Shown one piece after another: positions 36,027 to 48,708 of a stretch of 64,000 nucleotides of DNA. How positions within the stretch are numbered: position 1 is the first letter of the stretch; each line of letters begins with the position of its first letter. The stretch lies in the NCBI GenBank assembly GCA_021209875.1, contig JAGYVD010000008.1:1-64000 (forward strand), given 5' to 3'. The notes under the pieces were generated by a model. That model made no database searches, was not told where the DNA came from, and saw nothing but the letters and a program-made list of their open reading frames with translations. A program made the translations under genes and the position numbers. The DNA is from Rosellinia necatrix. Its lineage: Eukaryota > Ascomycota > Sordariomycetes > Xylariales > Xylariaceae.

Positions 36027-36188
36027 TGTTATAGTTTATACTGCTAATAGTTTTAAAAATAACTTATGTTATTATATAAAAAAAAAAAACTTCTTGTTTA
36101 ATTAGTCGCCAGCTACTCGCTTTTTTTATATACAGTATTCTGGCCCGTGCCCTAATGGGGTCCTTAGGTTAGAACTAGTTCTGTAACA
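36027..36188 (-). repeat. Right LTR of the outer element
   Basis: Ends GTTCTGTAACA. Its right part is nearly free of RIP (GGCCCGTGCCCTAATGGGGT) and its left part is mutated. It is the same length as the left copy. Confidence 0.87.
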
Positions 36189-36193
36189 ATTAA
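36189..36193. repeat. Target site duplication ATTAA, right
   Basis: Matches 22010-22014 exactly. The two copies flank the outer retrotransposon. Confidence 0.88.
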
Positions 36194-38427
36194 TATCATT
36201 ACATGATAGAAAAATACAGTGAAATTGATACCTTTGGGTCTGTGACTCTTAAAGGGTGGTACTCTTCGCTATATGCAGCCCACTCCTTTGCCATTTCAAG
36301 TCGTGTGAACGCATTGTTAAGCTTTGCTCATAACCACAACGTTGGTTATATTTTATTTAGCCTTAAGGATGGGCCTGAAAGAGTTCTTACCAAAACATAG
36401 CACAATGATAATAAAAGTTGGGGACTATTAGCAACAAGTACAGCTTGACTAATAGTGAAGGCAATATCAATATACGGATTATTGTCGCTTTTAAATATAG
36501 TGCCCTTGCTGCCGTATTTGGTAGATTGGTTAATGCTAAAATAGACAATATCGTATGAAGCGGCACTGAATAAGTACTTACAGGAGGTTTCTGTCTGATG
36601 GGAAGAAGGTTGAATATAGTACGGTTGAAATAACTACCAAAAAAAGAAGAAAGTGAGTTATCCATATTGGTAAGGGTAAGGCCTCATTCTGCTTAGTTTT
36701 CCGATCCTGCTACCGCTGCAACTCTGGTGCAGGTACTGCCTGAAATGGATCAAGATGTTTTACTAGATCCCTATGATCTGTCGGAGGTAGATCTATCGTA
36801 ATAAGGTCAAGTTGTCGAATAAACGACTCAATCGCATCTCCTAGAGTCATTAAAGACTTCTCACTGCGACGTGTTAGGACCGCCGTAACTGTTATTGCTG
36901 TGACTGTTTTGATCACAACACAAATTGTGACAGCCAGCGAAAGAGTTGGTAATAATGCGATATCTAGATTAAAAAGCGTGGTATTAGTAGAAAATAATAT
37001 CATGATACGGTTTAATAGTAAGAACAGTAGTGGGAGACATTCATATTATTATCTTCAAAAGACGGGGAAGAAAGTGATAGAGTGACTTACGGCAATTTGA
37101 CGCGTCATCTGGCTCAACCAGGCAATATTTCACAGTTAGGTCGTCATCGGAGAGCTGGTAGAGGCTCCTGAGGGCCTGTGACCCATCTTCAGACTCCAGT
37201 TGCCATGATTTGAGCAGTGTGGCGAGCTCCTAGCTCTCGCTTGCAAGAGTTTAGGCACTCTATACGGTGGGTTTCGAAAGTTTCAGAAGGTTCCATGGAG
37301 CATTGCGAGTGAAGAAAAAGATGGGTTGGCTGGTTTAAAGGGACGAGTGCATTCCAGACTTCGTCTTGGGTCTTGATTAGTGTCCATATTTCGCTCCGGG
37401 TCCAAACACGAGGTCGATCGATAACAACTAAAAGCCTTAAAGGCTTCAACCTATAGTCAAACCATGGTAGTCAACATATTCTTGCCAACATACATCTGAG
37501 TCGATCTTTTTCCAGCTTTTCGAGACTGTGGCTACTTTAGATATTTCGTTTTTGTAGTCGTCCGACCACAGACTCGTGTTTACGCCATTCCCAAAATTTC
37601 TTGGGTCGATTTCGTTTAAGCCTAATCCAGCCCCAGGGATAAAGTACGAGCCACCGTTTAAAAAACCATCACTAGCTATTGTGAGATTAAAACTAGAACC
37701 TCGATGGTCTATTTGAAAGACGGCGGAGTTAAATAAAAGATGAATCGGGATAGAACTAAGCGCGCAGATTACCCAGCACCAAGTTTTGAGGCAGGATATA
37801 CTATGGAGAGGTTCTAAAAACTCGGCACCTTGATGTCGAGTGAATACCCCTTCGAATGTGCCTTGTCCACTTCTAGCTTTGATGGCGCGTTTGAAACTTG
37901 CATGAAAAAATTGCTTGAAGCAAGCCTATAGACCAAATCAGTAAAATTGTAACCTTCACTTCACCAGTAAACACGAGAAAAGGTGTCGTGTCGCTAGAAG
38001 CCTCTTATAAAAATAGTAGCTCAAACATGATTGAAATTTTGGGGCGGTTAAAGAATGTGGTAGATCTGTGCGAATAGAATAAAACAGCTTACTATCACAT
38101 GTTTAAATTAGCAGCCGCGATATATAAGCGTTGAGCTTTGGGTGCTAATGTCATACGAGTGAAAAATATGGCAAGGAGGTTCTTACCACAAGTGTAGATA
38201 TGATATTAATCAACAAGTGAAGCGTAAGATCAACACCAGACAGCAATAACTCGCCCCACCGCCCATTGTAGAACAGTGTAATCCCGAAGCCAGAACTCCA
38301 TAGTGTTGCCGTAGATAACGATATTGATATCACTGAAGTTATGGCTAAAATACCACAGTTGACTTTGCTGCGAGCTTCCAGCTGTTGTTTTTTTTCTCCG
38401 GTTTACTAAGCAGCGGAGGCTCTTCAT
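36194..38427 (-). pseudogene. DUF6536 membrane-protein gene, 5' part
   Basis: Read right to left, the minus strand shows DUF6536 blocks in the expected order: GFGITLFYNG and LTLHLLINIISTL (38.2-38.3 kb), ASSNFFMQ..VDKAHSKGYSLDIKVPSF (37925-37817), SSIPIHLLFNSAVF, WTRSEIWTLIK, DDDLTVKYCLVEP, LPTLSLAVTICVVIKT and SLMTLGDAIESFI (exon 36963-36582), VLVANSPQLLLSLCYVL (36535-36391) and RLEMAKEWAAYSEEYHPLRV (36321-36232). Donors GTAAGA, GTAAGT, GTAAGT, GTAAGA and GTATCA follow the exons. The gene is broken: TAG at 37814-37816, TAG at 36710-36712, and several frame changes between 38.4 and 37.1 kb. The exon ending at 36232 is followed by an intron that contains the retrotransposon; coding resumes at 21996. 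Confidence 0.8.
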
Positions 38428-38987
38428 ACCTTCGGCAGTTTGTTATTATCTGGGGTGTCTTCCGTCTATATTTAATCGCGTCAGACGCAAATTTACTCCC
38501 AACAGTTTAAGGAGGGCCCATGTCAGATAAATGGATCACATAGCGAGGTACCTGCTACCCTAGGGGGTAGCTCTAGAAGCATATCTGTGTATATAGGGAC
38601 AGAAGACCTCCCAGATAGATGGTAGGCTCAAGAATTAATGATATTGAGCCCTACCCCTACACTAAGCTATCTATCTACGACCCAGCTGCTGCCTTATAGT
38701 GACTAGACCTCACTCTGGATATTCTGAACATCACAGCCCAGGAGAACTAGAGCAAGGCTATGGAGGTAAGAAGAAGTATTTGACGGTGGAGAGTAAAGTA
38801 GAGGGTTCTGTTATAGATCTGGGGTTTTAGTCTACTTGTTAAGATGCAGGAGTACAGATTAAGATATCAACTTAGGGACCTATTTAAAGATCTATTTAAA
38901 GATCTACTAATAACTTACAGTATTTTTTAGGCTTTTATTTATGAACTGCTGTATTATTAGCTTTATTTTTTATTTATTTATTAACTT
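38428..38987. other. Upstream flank of the DUF6536 pseudogene
   Basis: Ordinary composition up to about 38860, and no coding frame. It contains a near-perfect palindrome (GCTACCCTAGGGGGTAGC, 38554-38571) and a direct repeat of ATTTAAAGATCT at about 38882-38906. It may hold the former promoter. AT content rises sharply after 38900. Confidence 0.5.
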
Positions 38988-38992
38988 AATTA

Positions 38993-39423
38993 TGTTATGA
39001 TTAGTAGTTAAAGCATAGAAGCTTTTGTATTAATGTTATAAATAAAGATTTTAAAATACAGAAAAAAACCAAAAACAGGTAAAAGCTAGGTAAAAAGCTA
39101 GTAATTTATATTAGCTTTTGCTGCAGCTAAAGCAGTATAAAATTATAAGTCTACTATATTTACTATAGTTTGCTTATATTAAGTTTATTTGTTTATTGCT
39201 TAGTAATATAATTAATAAATATAAATAAGTAAGGTTTTATTAGCGTAATATTTAGCGGTATAATAAAATAAATATAATAAATAATTAGTGAAACAGTAAT
39301 ATAATAAATAGTTTTAGCAGATATATATATTAACTAATGCTGCTAATACTTATATATAAAATAAGTTTTATAAAATAAATTGTTTTATTAAAAATAAATA
39401 AACCAGGTTATTTTTAAGTTACA
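38993..39423 (-). repeat. Left LTR of the third element
   Basis: 431 bp. It includes AGCTAGTAATTTATATTAGCTTTTGCTG and AATATTTAGCG blocks shared with the right copy. Confidence 0.85.
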
Positions 39424-42400
39424 ATATTTTTTTTTTTAAAAAATAAAAGCTTTTAAAATTAAATTTAATTGTTTTAATATTATTTTATTTATATTTTTTT
39501 ATTTTTAATTAGCTGTTTTATTATTGTTTTAATAGTTTAGTTTAAATTTATCTGCTGCTGCTGCTTTAATTTAGTTTTTTAAACGTACTAAAAGTTTTAT
39601 AACGTTCAAGTTTTTTTTATAAAATATATTTAACTTTATTAATATATTTTTAAAGTTTTCTGCTAAATATTAAATAATATTTAAGTTTTATTTTTTAAGT
39701 TATTTAATATTATAAAGTTTTGCTATTTTTACGGTATTTAACTATTTTATTTATTTAATTTTAAATTCTAGTTTTTATTAATTTTTTTATAGTAATAAAA
39801 TTAATATTATTATAAAACAGGTTATTGTTTGCTTTTTAAAGTTTGTTTATATAAAACAAGTTTTTATTTAATCGCTTTTAATAAATTTAATATATAATTA
39901 TGTTTTTTTTAATTATATTTAATAGTTTTAAATTTTGTAATTTTAGTTGAATTATTAATGCTTATATAAAAATCTTTTTTTTTAAAAATTTTATTTTTAT
40001 TTCAAAATTTATTAGTTTTTTTTTATTAGCTTGTTTTTTTGTTCTGTTTATGCTTTTATAGCAGCTTAAAATATTTTATTTTAAACTTTTAAATCTATTT
40101 AATTAATTTTTAGCTTTTTTTAAAAATTTATTATTTTTTTTTAAATAGATTAATTATCAAAAGGTTTTTAGTTTTATGCTTAAAACTATTTTTAATAATA
40201 ATATATTTATAATTAAATATTATATTACGTTATATATAAAATTAAATATTAATAAAAAATTATTTTAGTTATTTTAATTCTTATTTATATAAAATCGTAA
40301 TTATTAATTTAGTTTTTAGTTTATAAATTTTATTGTTTTTATAATTATAAATAATAAGTACTGTTTTATTCATATTTAATACTAGTTAGTTTATTAAAGT
40401 TAGTTATAAATTTAAAAATAAATAGTTTAGCGTTGTTTAATATTTATATTTTAAATATTTTAAAAAAATAATAAACTGTTTTAAAATATTAAATAGCTAA
40501 TATTTCTGCAGTATTTGTTTTTTTCCAGGTAAAATAATTAACAACTTGTTAAATTTATTAATAAATGCCTATATGTAGTTATATTTCTTTTTTTTTTAAC
40601 ATGTTTTTTTATTAATTATTATTATATTTTAAACTTTTAAAAATTAATATTAAATATAATCGTCTGTTTAATTTATTTTTAATAATTTTATTTTTTCATA
40701 TTTATTATAGTTTTTAATACACTTTTTAATATTTTATTTTAAATAAAACTAATAAAAATTCTGTTTTCATAGTTTAATTGCTTTATTTTATTTAAAATAA
40801 ACAGCTATAATTAATATATATATTTTTTAATTAATATAGTTGATAAATAGGTTTTTTATTTAATATTAATTTTAATATTTATATATAGCTTTAAAAATTT
40901 TTAAATTTTTTTCTTGTTTTTTTGTTAAATCTATAAAATCAGATTTATAAAAAAAGTTTTTAGTGCTTTAAATGTTGTTTTTTAAAATAAGTTATTTTAA
41001 AATAAGTTATTTTAAAATAGATTTTTCTAGTATATTTTTATTAAATACGATTTTTATTTTGGTAAACTTTTTATTAAAAATTATATTTAATTTAAGTTAA
41101 TTATTATTTTATATTTTTTTGGTTTTAAGCTTTTATAATAAATAAATCTGCTGTTTTTATAATAAATCGTTAACTATTACGTTATTCTTTTCCGGTTTAT
41201 ATTAAAAATAATCTTAAAGTTTTATAAAAATTAACTTATTATATTTATTTAATAAATAATATTTTTTGCTTAAAAACATAAGAAAGCTTAAAAATTTATT
41301 TCTATAAAAAGGTAATATTTTATAATTTTAAGCAGTAGTATTTTAATATTTAAATAACTATAAAATTTTTTAATTTTATATAAAATAAGCTTGTTTTAAT
41401 ATAATTATTATTTTTAAAAAATATTTTATCGGTTTTTAATTTTTATTTTGTTGTTTTTAAAAGATTATACTTTTAGTAGCGTTTTTTAAAACGTTTATTT
41501 TTACTGCAATAAATATTTTATGTTAATAAAAAACTAGCACTGGTGCTATATAAGCTAGTTTTTTTAATTTTTTAACAGCTTTTTTTTAAGCTGTTTTTTT
41601 TTAAATAATAAGGTTTTTTTTAGTAGATAGTTTAATAATATAGCTATGTTACTAATATAATATATAAATATTTATATAAAGTTATAAGAGCTGAAAAATA
41701 ACTGTACAGCTTTTTAAAAGTTTAAGTTTTTAAATTTCTAATTTCTAATTATTTTAATTTTAGCTTTTATAACAACTTTTAAATAGTTAATTTTTTAACG
41801 TTAAATTTAAACTTATTAATGTTTTTTAAATTATCTTTAATATTTTTTCCTGTTTGTAATAAAATAAAAACGTTATTAATATATATATTAATAAAATAGT
41901 TTAAAATTCTACAAAATTCTTTATTAATAAAAGCTTGCTATTAAGCTAGTTTTATTTTTAAATTAAACAGCCGAACTTTTTATTAAAAAGTTTTATATTT
42001 AGTTTAAAAAGCTATAAAATGCTTTGATTTTAAATTTATTTATAAATAATAAAAGCTTTTATAATATTTAGTTTTTATATTAAATAGCTTTTTAATATTA
42101 AAAGCAATGCTTTATAAATCTAAAGCTAATATAATTTAATTTTTAAATATTAATTTTTTAGCGATAATTTATATAAAAACATTATTTTTTAAATAAAGCT
42201 TTAATATAAATAAAACTAATGCAACGTTTAATAATATACTAAAGTTTATAAAATTTTGTTATAAAACTTAATTAATAATTTTTTTAAAAATAAAAATTAT
42301 ATTAATATTTTATATTTTAAAAGTCCAGCTGCTAGCAAATGATTTATTAGTTTTCATATAACGTTACAGTTTAATTAGCTTAAAAAATTTTTTTTTTTTT

Positions 42401-44481
42401 TTAAAAAGCTTTTAAATAAGCTAGTTTTAAAAATATTAGTTTATAAACTTTTTAATATCTTTAAAGTTTTCGTTTTTAAAAAAATATTAGTTTTTATTTT
42501 TGTTTTTATAAAAGCTTAGTTTAAACAGATTTATTTAAATATATTATTTTAAAAAAGCTATTTAAAGCAAGTTTTTTATAACATAAACAAATAAATTTTC
42601 TTTTTAATATAAATATATTAAAGAGCTTAGATTTTTTAATGTTTTTATTTTAAATTATTTTAAATTTATTATAAAATCGGTTTAATTATAGCTTTATTTT
42701 TCACGGTTAATTATTAAATCGTTTTAAAATTTTAATTTTTAATATATTTGTTTAATTTTTAATTTTTTTTAGCATAGTTTTAAAAAAAAAAAAAAAATTT
42801 TTCAAAAATTAAATAATAAATAATAAATATTTAACTCTAGCTTTTAAAGTTTTAAACTAAATAATTAAATTATTTATATAATTTAAACAAAGTTTTTATT
42901 TTTTATTTATTATAAACTAATTATTATTTTATTTTAAAATTAGTTATTTAAAAAGTGTTATTTTTAAATTATCAGTTGTTAATTTTAAAATAGTTTTTAT
43001 TTTATAGTTAGCTTATTTAGCGATTTATTTATAATAGTTTAAAGAAATTAACGGTTTTTTTTTTTTAATTTTAGCTTTTAATTATTTTTACACTTAAGTA
43101 GCAAACTTCATATTTATTATTAAAAATAATTATGTTTTAATATTATATAATACAAAAGTTTTTATATTTATTTTATTTATTTAAATTTAAATTTTCTATA
43201 AAAATAATATTAAATTTTTAAAACTATAAACTTTAATTAAAATAAATAATTAAGCTATTTTAAAAGTTTTAAAAGCTTTATTTATTTTTAAATTAAAACT
43301 ATTAATAATAATTATATTAAAAATAAACTAAATTAAAATGGCTTTTTTAAAGTAAGTTTTTTAAAATAATTTATTTTATTTAACGTTTTTAAAAGCAATT
43401 TTAGCTAATATAATTATAAGTATTATATTTAAAACAAATATTTTTGTTATATATGTTTTAATTCTTTTAAAAAATTATTTTTTAAAAAGCCAGCGTTTTA
43501 ATAAACTTTTAAGCTCAAAAATTATTATCATTACTAATTTATAAAATCTTTTGTATAAAATACAGGGATTTTTAGCCTGAAATAATAACATATAATTAAA
43601 GTTTAATAAAATATGCTTTTATAAAATTATTTTATAAATATCTGCTAAAATTTCTGTTTTTAAATTAAAACTAAAATTTAATTAAAAATTATTAAAATTT
43701 TGCTGCTATAAAAATAATAATTTTAAGTTTTTTTAGCATAAGATTTTTAATTTAAATTATAATAATAAATAATTAAAACCTAAATTATTTTTATTATATT
43801 TAAAAATAAACGGACAGTTAAATAATATTATATTTTTAAAAGTTTTTATTATTATTTTTATAATATTAATTAAATATTTTATACAGTTTTTTTAATATAA
43901 AAACTATATTATTGTTTTTAAATTTATTGGCTATAATTTAAAAATAAATATTAAATCTGTTTTATATTCTAATAAAAATTTTTAAAGTTAAAACTTAGTT
44001 TTTGTTTATTTTATAGTTTAAATTAATTCTATTAAAAACAAAAATTTAAGCGCAACGGCTTGCTTAATAAATTAAAACTATATGCTTTTAAAAGTATTAA
44101 TTATAGTTAATTTTTAATTAAATAAATATTTTAAACAAATTATTTATTTAAATAATTCATTTTGTTTTTTATAGCTTAAATAATAGCTCGCAGTTATTTA
44201 TTAGTTTTTATTTTAAACAACCGTATTTTATTATTATTTAAAAATATTAATTTTTATTGTTTAAATCTAAAAAAAACCGTTTTGTTTTTTAACTAAAAAA
44301 TAATAAATAATTTAATAAAACATAAAAATAGTTATATATATTATGTTTTTATTTATAATTTAATACTTTAAATTTTTATATTTAAAATTAATTAATTTAT
44401 TTATTACTAATTATATCAAAAAAAAAAAAAAAAAGTTCTATAATTTATTAATTGGTTAGCAGCAAAATTTTTTTAAAATAA

Positions 44482-44906
44482 TGTTATAATTAATAATTAA
44501 AATATAAAAACTTTTGTATTAATACTATAAACAAAAATTTAAAAAAAAAAAAAAAGAAATAAAAACAGGATAAAAAGCTAGTAATTTATATTAGCTTTTG
44601 CTGTAGCTAAAACAGTATAAAATTATATATCTACTACATTTATTATAGTTTACTTATATTAAATTTTTTATTTGTTATTTATTAATATAGTTAAGAAATA
44701 TAAATAAATAAAGTTTTACTAACGTAATATTTAGCGATATAATAAAATAAATATAATAAATAACCAGTTAAACAGCAATATAATAAATAGCTTTAACAGG
44801 TATATATATTAACCGGTGCCGCCAGCACTTATATACAGGGTAAGTCTTATAAAATAGGTCGTCTTATTAAGGGGTGAGCAGACCAGGTTATCTCTAGGTT
44901 GTGACA
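44482..44906 (-). repeat. Right LTR of the third element
   Basis: 425 bp. Differences from the left copy are mostly C/T and G/A. The last 100 bp is nearly free of RIP. Confidence 0.85.
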
Positions 44907-45330
44907 AATTAAAATAATATATTAGGTTTAATTTATAATTAGTGTTATATTAGCTATAGCTAGCAATATAACATTATTATTTTAAATATTATTAGTTTTT
45001 ATATAATAACTAAGAATTATATTAAATATTGTTGTTTATTAAAACAATTTTTAATGCATAAATTTAAGTTATGATTATAAAATTTAATTTTAAATTAATA
45101 ATTCATTTTAATAAAGCTCTATTAATGGATTCTTTATTAAATTTTTAATAAAAGTTTAATTATGAATTTATATTATTAATATATTATATAATAAAATAAT
45201 ATTAAATTTTTAAAAGCTTAATATATACAAAATAATTTATTGTTATTATTTAAAACAAGCTATAATTTTTTAAAAAGTTTTATGATTATTATAATATTTA
45301 AATATTAAATAGAACCCTGTAAAGTTTTTT

Positions 45331-45525
45331 AATTATATTTAACAGAGGTGTGGATTAATCTATAAAAGATTTATTAATTACTAAAAGCATGGTAATATTT
45401 TAAGAATATTTAATATAAATAATTAAATGTATTAAAAAGCTTTTATTTTATATAATAAACTATAAGTATTTATTTAGATATATTATATAATAAAACAATT
45501 TTAAAAGTTGTTTTATTTTAAACAA
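45331..45525 (+). repeat. Dispersed repeat, copy B
   Basis: Same family and orientation as 4083-4285, but more heavily mutated: where copy A has AAAACGATCCTAAAGGTCGT, copy B has AAAACAATTTTAAAAGTTGT, all by transitions. Confidence 0.6.
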
Positions 45526-46388
45526 ATAATATTTATAAATATAATATTAAAACTATATTTTATATATATATATATTTTGGTTAAAAAGTTTTTCTAATAA
45601 AATTTTTAATTTAATTGCTAAACTGTTTTATATTATTATTATATATTTTTAAATTAGTTAATTTATTAATTAATTTATGATTTTATTTTTAATTATTTTT
45701 AAAATTCTTTTATTTTAACTAGTTTTTTTAAACATTTTTAATAAATTAGTTAGATTATGTTTAAATAATATATATGTTTTATTAATATAATTAATTTGTT
45801 TATATATAATAATAAACAAAAATAAAATTATATAATATAGTTTTTTTTAAAACTATAAATGGTTTGTTTTAATTATATTAATATATTTAAAAAAACATTT
45901 TTTTCAATATATATTTTAATTATATTATTATTTTATATTTTAATTAAATTTAACAACTTTTTATTAGCGTTTAAAAATAATTAATAATTTATTAGCAGTT
46001 TAAATATAAATTAATCTTTAATTTTTATTTTTAACGTTTTTTTTTTTTAAGTTTAAATATATAAGCTATATATAATTTTTTGCTTATATATTTTTATTAA
46101 ACTTTAATATATTCATATAAAATATAGTTTTTTTTATTATTTTAAAATGTATTTTTATTTTTAATAAATTTATTATTTATATTTATTAAAGCTATAATTT
46201 TAAAATTTTATTATAATTATATTAAATTATATATATTATTATAATTTATTATTTATTATATTTATTAATTATATTATTTTTATTTATAAATTATTAAAAT
46301 AATTTATATATTAATATAGGTTTAAATTATTTATAATTATTATAAATAATTATTAAAATCGTTTTACTACTGTTAGGCCTATGTTTAT

Positions 46389-46508
46389 GCTGCTGCTGCT
46401 ATTATTGCTGCTGCTATTATTACTGCTGCTTTTACTGCTGCTGCTGCTTTTACTGCTGCTGCTACTACTTTTACTACTACTACTACTATTAATATTATTT
46501 CTGCTGTT
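46389..46508. repeat. Eroded (CTG)n trinucleotide array
   Basis: About 40 triplets in one register: CTG mixed with CTA, TTG, CTT, TTT and TTA. The CTG-to-CTA and CTG-to-TTG variants are single transitions, so it reads as a former (CTG)n/(CAG)n run attacked by RIP. Shorter CTG runs occur at 39552 and 46817. Confidence 0.8.
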
Positions 46509-48520
46509 TTTTTTTTGCGGCTTATATTATTATAAATAATATTTTTAAGATTTTCTTTTGTTTATTTATACTTTATTTATATTTAATATTTAAAATTAAA
46601 AAATAAACTAATTTGTTTTAATAATATTTTTTTTAAATTTATTTTTATTAAGCTTGTTTAATTTAAATTTAAATTTAAATATAAAAATATCCAGTTTTAA
46701 ATTTTTAAACCTTTATTATAATTAATATTATTAAACTATTATTACTAAACTTTATATAATTATATAAATTATTTTTATCTGTTATTTTTAATTTAAAATA
46801 TTATATACTAAATAATGCTGCTGCTGCTATTATTAACGCTGTTTTTTATTTTATTTATTTATATTTAAAACTAATAAATATTATTTAAAAAGTATTTTAT
46901 TTAAGCTATATTAGTTTAATATTTATTAATTAATTAAATAAGTTAAGTTATAAAACTATTAAATATAATACTTAATATTAATATTATATTTCTAAATATA
47001 AATTTATTTTTAGTTTATATTTTATTTTATATATTTTAATTAATTAATTAATATATAATTAATAATATAAAATCAGCTTTATAATTATTTAATTAATAAT
47101 TAAACGTTTTTTATATTTTTTGTTTTATTTTTAACGTTATAATAAATAAATATTATAAGCTTTTATTAATTATTAATTATTTTAAAATAAATTATTTTAA
47201 ACTTTAAAATTTCACTGCGTTAAACTTTTAATATTTTAATAAAAAATAAAATAATGTAATTTGAAAAACGTCTGTTTTATAAATTTTTATATTTTTATAT
47301 ATTTTATCTGGTTTTAATACTTATATTTTTATAAGTAATTATTTTTATTTATTATTTTTTATATTTTTGGTTTTATTTTATTATAATTTTTTATCTGTTT
47401 TTATTACAAAGCTTATATTTTTAAACGCTGTTTAAAAATCTTATTATAATTTAATTTTAAAACTGTTTTTAACAGATTTAAAAGTCTAATAATTTAAAAA
47501 TTGTAATGAAAATAAAAATATAAAAAATACTTTTCAAAATCATATAAAACTAAAAGTTTTAAATCTTTTATCTTTTTAATTTGTTTAATTAATTATTAAA
47601 AGTTTAAACTAGCCGCTTATAAATTTTTTTTATTATAATATAAATTTTCTAAATTCAAGAAAGCTTTAAAATGTTTAAATTATATTTATATAAAATATTT
47701 TGGGAAATTATCTGCTAGTATTTAATTAATAAAAAGTATTTTATTATAAATAAACATTTTCAATATTTTTATTTAAGCTATATATTTTATATATGTATAT
47801 ATTTAAGCTTCATAATAATTTTTTATATTTATTAAATCTTTAATAAATTATTTAAATATTATTTAAATAAATTATTTATATTTTTGTTACACTTAAAATG
47901 AAACTTTTAAAACCCTGTTTTAAAATTATTATTTTTAGCTATATAACTTATAATAATAATTTTAGCTTTTATTATAAAAATTTAAATTATATTTTATTTC
48001 ACAACTTTTAAAAATTATATTTTTAAATAAAATATAATATATTTATATAAAAATGTTTAATTTTTATATTGTTTTTAAATTAATAAGGTTCTACTAGGGT
48101 TAAAGCTTTACTACCGAACTTCTCTGTTTACAACTTTAACTCTTAAGCATATTAAGCTTGCAATAGCTTGAAATTTATTTATTAAAACAAAAGAAAAAAT
48201 AACAGATTAAATATTTTTATATTAAAAAAACGTTTAAAAGCTGCAACAATATTATATTTATCACCATGTTTTTTTGTTTTAAAATTAATAACGTAGCAAA
48301 AAATATACAAGCTAAAGTTTTATTTTTAATAATTATATAAATTAAATTTTTTAGCGTTATAAATACTATGATAATTTTTAGCTTGCTATTAATTTATATT
48401 TATATTAAATTAAACCTGCAACTTTTTTTAAAAAAACAAGCTAAAGCTAATAAAACAAGCCTTTTGTGGCTTTTAAAAAAAAAATCGCTTAATATAAGCT
48501 ATGTTTTTGTTTACAGCGTT

Positions 48521-48708
48521 TTTAACACCGTCAGGAAAAGGGGGGCTCTTTATCTAGCTAGCGCAGCTAGCTAAATAAAGATTATATAAATTAAATAAAG
48601 TACTAGCTTAAAGCTTTTAGTCCCTGCGGGACCAGAAGCCCTTTTTTTTTTAATTTTATATTATATTTTTATTGACTTAACTATACTACTTTTAATAAAC
48701 TTTACTAA
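48521..48708 (+). repeat. Direct repeat of the fourth element, left copy (LTR-like)
   Basis: About 188 bp align with 56573-56760 by transitions plus a few other changes. A perfect-stem hairpin (CTAGCTAGC-GCA-GCTAGCTA, about 48553-48573) is followed by AAGTACTAGCTTAAAGCTT and a GTCCCTGCGGGACC palindrome. The termini lack a clear TG..CA, and I found no target duplication. Confidence 0.6.

Larger units (their letters stand above)
22015..36188 (-). mobile_element. Outer LTR retrotransposon, RIP-inactivated, interrupted by a second element
   Basis: It is bounded by two 162-bp direct repeats (22015-22176 and 36027-36188) that begin TGT and end TAACA in the better copy, and by the 5-bp duplication ATTAA. 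Removing the inner element leaves about 7.5 kb, a normal size for a gag-pol retrotransposon. The interior is so AT-rich and stop-filled that no protein domain can be read. I infer minus orientation, because a T run directly follows the left LTR (an A-rich polypurine tract on the other strand) and the plus strand is T-rich. Copia or gypsy type cannot be decided. Confidence 0.85.
38993..44906 (-). mobile_element. Third LTR retrotransposon, RIP-inactivated
   Basis: Direct repeats 38993-39423 and 44482-44906 bound 5.9 kb. They start TGTTATRATTARTARTTAAA and end in ACA, and the flanks carry a perfect 5-bp duplication AATTA (38988-38992 and 44907-44911). The right LTR keeps an unmutated 3' end (GGGTAAGTCTTATAAAATAG and onward). 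A T run directly inside the left LTR suggests a polypurine tract on the minus strand and therefore minus orientation. No coding domain is readable. Confidence 0.85.
44912..48520. other. RIP-mutated AT-rich block
   Basis: No coding frame is supported. It holds copy B of the dispersed repeat, an eroded CTG array, and a short less mutated patch at about 48088-48170. Everything else is AT-rich filler. Confidence 0.6.

Noticed and set aside
22015..36188. A single giant 14-kb LTR element
   Set aside because: A second LTR pair with its own polypurine tract lies inside, so nesting explains the size better.
21121..38427. A functional DUF6536 gene with a giant intron
   Set aside because: In-frame stops at 37814, 36710 and 21763 and several frame changes make a full protein impossible.
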